64,000 nt of DNA, taken from contig NW_025408667.1 of NCBI RefSeq assembly GCF_020360975.1, positions 9,734,001 through 9,798,000 of the forward strand, read 5' to 3'. Positions 59,150 to 64,000 of this stretch are shown here, one piece after another; the first letter of the stretch is position 1; each line of letters begins with the position of its first letter. The notes below the pieces were generated by a model. It did no database searches and was not told the DNA's origin. It saw nothing but the letters and a program-made list of their open reading frames with translations. The DNA comes from Hirsutella rhossiliensis (lineage: Eukaryota > Ascomycota > Sordariomycetes > Hypocreales > Ophiocordycipitaceae). Position numbers and translations under genes: made by a program.

Positions 59150-62100
59150 TTTACTAAAATAATTCCGGTCTATTAAATATAATAGCTTAATTACTATTAG
59201 TTAAGCTTAAATAGCTACCTATAGTAAGCTTCTAGCTTCTTACTTAGCTTTTAAAGTACTATTATATTTATAGTATAAAACTACCTTAAAAAGTATAAAA
59301 GCTAGGTATAAGTATTAAAGATTATTATTAGTTATTAAACTAAGGCTAGTTTATGCTTCTTAATAAACCTTAAAGGGATACTATTTAAACTTAATACTTT
59401 CTAGCTTACTATCTTATTATATACTATAGTAATATTAGTTATTTAAATTTATTAGTTAACTATAAGGGTTACCTTAGCTATAAGCTAAAGTAGCTTTTAA
59501 GTTATATTAGCTATTAATAAAATAAACTTAGTAGTTAGTATCTAGGCCTTTTCTTTAAAAGTTTCTATTAATTAGTTTTTACCTTTCTTAAGTAATAGTA
59601 AGATATAAGTTAGTTTTAAGAGTAGCTTACTATTAAAGAAAGTAAGCTTAAAAAACTAAAATAGTACCTTATAAACTAAATAGTTATATATAAAGGAGTT
59701 TACTTAAGTAATATAACTCCCTTAGCTTAAGAATATAATATAAGCTTAACTTAAGTATATAAATATCTTAATACTATAAAAGTCTTTAACTATTATAAGT
59801 TATAGGTTTAGGCTATAGCCTAAGCTATATAGTTATATATAAAGAGCTAGATCTTATATATATATATATAAGCTAGCTATATATAAAATAGCTTTATATA
59901 GCTTATTAATATTATTTTATAGATAGTACCTATATATATATCTCTACTTACTTTATAATAGTATAAGCTATTAACTAATAGATTTAATAGATATTTCTTT
60001 AAAGAGGGTACCGCTTCTTTAAAGAAGTCCTCTGCCCCCCCTTAGATAGATAGGAAGTATTATAACTATCTTAAAAGCAATTAAAAGCGCGATAACTAGC
60101 GAGAAAGATAAGGTTCTTACTATATTAAAGAAGCTATTTATAAGACTAGTATTAACCTCTATAACCTTTATAACGCTAGTTATAGCGGCGATACTATTAA
60201 TATAAAAGCTACTCCCTTAGCTAACTTAGGATAATAAGCTAAAGTCCTTTTACTTTTTCCTTAGCTAGCTATAAATAAAGTTTATAACTAATATATAAGG
60301 GTATATATATTATAGTATAATTAGTTAGGTAGTAGAGATAGCTAGAAGTACTATGCTTTATATATTATATTCTCCTTATTATAAGACTAAAGCTTATAAA
60401 AAGAAAGATTTCTCTTCTTTAGTTAAATAGTAAGTAGTTTATAATATATAAGTAAGGTAAGTACGATTCCTTACTAATACCCTACTAATATATTAATACT
60501 ATATACTTAAGTGCTTTATTAGCCTATACCTCTTAATAGCGCTCTTATAATTATCTCCCCTCTTATATAAACGTCTTAGCTATATCTTTAATATATATTA
60601 CTTTCGCTATACTATATATATTTAGTAAAAAAGAGAGGTAGTTTTAGTTATATATCGCGTATATATAACTATATAAGTATATATTAGTCTATACTTTATA
60701 ACGTTAATAGTTATTATACTATTAGTTACTACTAAGTAACCGTTATAGTATCGCCTATATATTAGCCGCGTAACCTTAATATAAAAAGCATATATATATA
60801 TCTTTTACTTCTTTTATTTTCTTTTTTTAACTCTTTTACTTATAATTACTATAGAGTTTTATACCTTTTTTTATTAATCCCTTATACTTTTTTATATTAC
60901 TTTTTATTAATAATTTATTAATAATAATACCTTCTATACTAAAGAAGATAAAGAACTATAACGCTGATTTCCTATACTATATATAGGAGTAGGTAGCGGC
61001 GGGTTCGCCCTTAAAGTATAAGCGATTAGCTTAAAAGTCTCGCGGTAACGCTAGTTCCCCTTTAGTAAAGAAAGCTAAGAAAGGTATAAGGGAATCCTAG
61101 TCTTAAGAGACTTTTAGTCTAGGACTTAATATTAGTAAGGGTTATACCCTTATTACCTTACTAAATACCCTAACTTTAACTACTAATAAGCCTACCTCTA
61201 TAGGCTAGGAAACTTATAAGTCTATTACCTTTATTAGCGACGCTAATACTAATAAGGAGATTATACCTAGGCGCTCTTAGGTAAGTACTAATAACCTAGC
61301 TACTCTATCTTAATAGGGCGGCTCTAGCTAATAAGAGATTATCGCTTAGGCCGCTCTTTAAAATAAGTAAGCTAATATTAATAATAAGGCCTAGCTAAAT
61401 AAGGGCTAAGACGATCTTAATACCTAGCTAAATAAGGGCTAAGATAACGATAATAGTAATAATAAAGATAGCTATAATCTAACTCCTTTTACTAATAAAC
61501 CTAAGAATAGCGGCGCTAAAGATAAGGGTACCTAAGCGGCGGTATAAGGCAGTCGCGCTCCTATAAAAAAGTATACCTAATCTAAGGCTAAAGCTTACTT
61601 AGTTAAGTCCTAGGGGGTTATCTCTTATAAGCTCTAGTATATATATTATTTTAAGATAGTTATTAAGGAGTATAGTATAACTAAGCTTAAGCTTATTAAA
61701 GTACTCTTAATTAACTATATTTTCTTAAGGGTTTCCTTAATATACTATAAGTAGTACTATAAATATACCGCGACTTATAACTAGGTAAGTTTCCCTTTAA
61801 CTTTAAATATTATAATTAATAAGCTAATCTTTCTTAAGGCCGTTACTTTTATATTTAATAACTAGGCTAATATAGTTACTATCGTTAAGTACTTATATAA
61901 GCTTAATAAGCTAAAGACTAGTAATAAGGATACTAAGGATAATAGCTTAAACGCGGGCGTACTTATTTTTAAGGAGGCTAATTAGCGCTATCTCGCTATT
62001 ATAGTATAGTATTTAGCTAAGGCTTTTAACGCCGTTAAGATAGCTTATTATAAGTCCTTTAAGACTATAGGTATATAAAAGTCTACTATTATAAGTTTTA

Positions 62101-62680
62101 TTTAACCTTTTTATTAGCGACCGCTTAATAATATACTAAGTTAAGCGTACTAACTACTATATACTAATTAATAAGCGCTATAAGCTTATTATTTACCTTA
62201 ACCTTATACCCTTATTTAATATTGCTTATATAAGCTTAGAGTACTAAGCCTAGGAATCCTAGTTAAAACTCTACTTTATCGACGGCGATATAAGCTATAC
62301 TTCTTAGTAATACGCTTTACTATTTACTAAGGCTAAGGTAAGTACTATCTTAATAAAGATAGGTCTTAATATAAAGGATAAAGAAGGAGTAAAGGATAGG
62401 GTAGTTTTAGTATTTTTAGAGGTATTTAGTATAATAAAGGGGGCGCTTTAGTTAGTTCCCGCTATACTAGTAAAAAAGAGAGGTAGTTAGAAATAATAAA
62501 TAGGTTTTATCTTTCTTTTATTTAGTTATAACTATCCTTCTCTCCTTTATTATTAAGGTCTTAATAAAGTTATAGTTTAGTTTTATTTTCCTTAATAATA
62601 TTTAATAGGTAGTATATATAGTTTTCCTTTATTCTCTTATTTTACTATTTTATATATAGTTATAGGACGTTTAAGTATAC
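59150..62680. other. RIP-saturated TA-rich DNA, unidentified repeats
   Basis: Almost free of CA/TG dinucleotides and of open frames on either strand. Between about 60940 and 61800 the plus strand has a gag-like low-complexity translation broken by many stops; I cannot assign a family. A motif with GCTATACTA and AGTAAAAAAGAGAGGTAGTT occurs at about 60608-60647 and again at about 62459-62490. Confidence 0.6.
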
Positions 62681-62689
62681 TAATATATT

Positions 62690-63385
62690 AATAAGTTAGT
62701 AGCAATTTAATAGGGATTTATTACCGATTTAGTAGCGTCTTCCTACGCTAATAGGTCTCCCTACCTTACTTAGTTTTATACCTCTTTTTCCTAGTTAAGC
62801 GAGTAGTATATTCTTTAATAAGGTCTTAGCTATTCGCTATATCTTTAGTATTAACTTATTAGTTATACTTAGCTAGCTATCCTTTTTATTTAATAAGGAA
62901 AAAGGTATTACTTTTAGATCTCTTTTAGTCTTTAATCTCTTAGCCTTCTTATTTACCTTTATTATCCTTTAAGTTTAGTATTAATAGGGTTTCGCTATCT
63001 TTATAAGTACCTTTACGCTCTTTTAATAGCTTTAAGAGACTAATATAAAAAACGTTATAAAGGTATAAGTACTTCTTAAGGAGTATAAGATAATATACTT
63101 ACTTTTTAATAGCTTATAAGACCTAAAATAGTTTAATATACTTAGGTAAGAGTTTTCTTTTTTTATCTTTAAGGTATAAGTTTTTTATTAATAATACTAT
63201 AAGGTCTCTTACTTTTAGTATAAGTAGTTAGTACCTTAAATCGTAGTATTTTACTTATAATTTAATAGCCTTTCCTTAGTATTCCTTAAGCTTCTTTTAT
63301 AACTCTTATAACTTAGTAACTCTTACTCTTACTTTAGGTACCTCCCTTAAAATAATATTATCCTTAATATTAATATAAAAGTTTA
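62690..63385 (-). pseudogene. Ty3/gypsy retrotransposon polyprotein remnant (integrase C-terminal part)
   Basis: On the minus strand, across stop codons, the order typical of fungal gypsy pol ends can be read: KYYDLRYQLLILKVRDL near 63230, IKNLYLKDKKRKLLPKYI near 63150, LYNVFYISLLKLL near 63040 (normally HNVFHVSLLEP), then a chromodomain-like end with DLIKEYTTRLTRKK near 62800. Only this fragment is recognisable; protease, reverse transcriptase and LTRs were not found. Confidence 0.6.
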
Positions 63386-64000
63386 AAAAAAACTTCTCGC
63401 GAAACTAATATACGCTTATAGTAGGTATATATTACGACTAAAATACTAACTAATACTAGGAATTAATTTAGCGGTATTAATTACCCTTAGTAATAATACT
63501 ATACTAAGGCTAAGGGGTAGGTAAACGTAGTAGCGGCTATTAATATACTAGGCTCGACTAAAGCGCGTAGCGTAAAGAGACGCTACTTAAATTTATATAC
63601 CTTAATAGGGCGAGTTAATAAACCTAAAGTAGCGATACGATACCGGCCTAAGCGCTAAGCGACCTTATAAAAAAAGCGGTATACGATAAACTTATAGGCT
63701 TTATCCTAAGCGTATAGTTTAGTAGGGTATAGGTAGTAGTTAAACGGCTTTTTAAGGCAAAGAGCTATACCGGTAGCGCGTTATCGGCGGTACTTTATAT
63801 AAACGAGAGCTTTAAGATAACGATCTAAGAAGTAATTAAGGAGGTAGTTAAGGAAGAACTCCGCCTAGGTATCGCTTTAAGCCTAGGGGGCCTTAAGCGA
63901 ACCTAGGCCGCGGTTATAGCTAAGACTAAAAGACTAACTTAATATAAAGCTATAGTAAAATAAGTCCTACCGCGCTATAAATATAAGATTATTATAGTCC
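63386..64000. other. RIP-saturated DNA, unidentified
   Basis: Slightly more GC than the preceding part (many CG kept, CA/TG lost), running off the window. It does not continue the gypsy integrase on the minus strand, so another repeat may join here. Confidence 0.5.

Overview
The window looks like nuclear DNA of a filamentous ascomycete, most likely a Sordariomycete of the Hypocreales type; this placement is an inference from gene style and I could not run a search. The evidence is short introns (about 50-120 nt) with GT/AG ends and CTGAC/CTAAC branch sites, GC-rich codon use, a Zn2Cys6 regulator, a 1480-residue Sin3, and a TA-rich tail in which CpA/TpG have been turned into TpA, the signature of repeat-induced point mutation (RIP).

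Layout. 1-1.9 kb: the 3' end of a thioredoxin-fold gene and a spliced mitochondrial membrane protein gene (TMEM223/Mrx15 type). 1.9-6.5 kb: no supported gene, with a decayed patch at 3.2-4.7 kb. 6.6-9.8 kb: an eight-exon Zn2Cys6 transcription factor on the minus strand, followed by about 8.5 kb with no credible gene. 18.2-18.9 kb: the MIP18-family Fe-S targeting factor (CIA2), followed by a complete 957-bp Mutator-like non-autonomous transposon with 118-bp inverted repeats and a 9-bp target duplication. 22.0-24.0 kb: a secreted GMC oxidoreductase. 25.3-28.5 kb: the spliceosomal GTPase Snu114. 29.2-33.8 kb: a complete but frameshifted hAT transposon, with 8-bp target duplication, inserted in the first exon of a small proline-rich gene. 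Part of that locus is duplicated in inverted orientation at 49 kb, where a 93-residue membrane protein frame is still intact. 35.3-36.7 kb: acetyl-CoA acetyltransferase (ERG10). 37.7-42.9 kb: the SIN3 corepressor. 44.0-48.5 kb: the TFIID subunit TAF2. 50-53.4 kb: an unknown ORF and an F-box protein. 54.0-55.7 kb: an amidase pseudogene with RIP-type stops. 56.4-56.7 kb: a small secreted protein gene. 56.9-64 kb: a gene-free TA-rich block holding a Fot1/pogo element (1854 bp, 54-bp TIRs, TA target) and a Ty3/gypsy remnant.

Functionally the intact genes are mostly housekeeping: transcription (TAF2, SIN3, Zn2Cys6 factor), splicing (SNU114), Fe-S protein maturation (CIA2), sterol and acetyl-CoA metabolism (ERG10) and mitochondrial translation or assembly. 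They do not form one pathway or a biosynthetic cluster. The interesting material is the genome-defence and mobile-element layer: three separate DNA transposon families with readable ends, a small gene family broken by a hAT insertion whose intron sequence occurs three times, and a RIP-saturated block next to a small secreted-protein gene.
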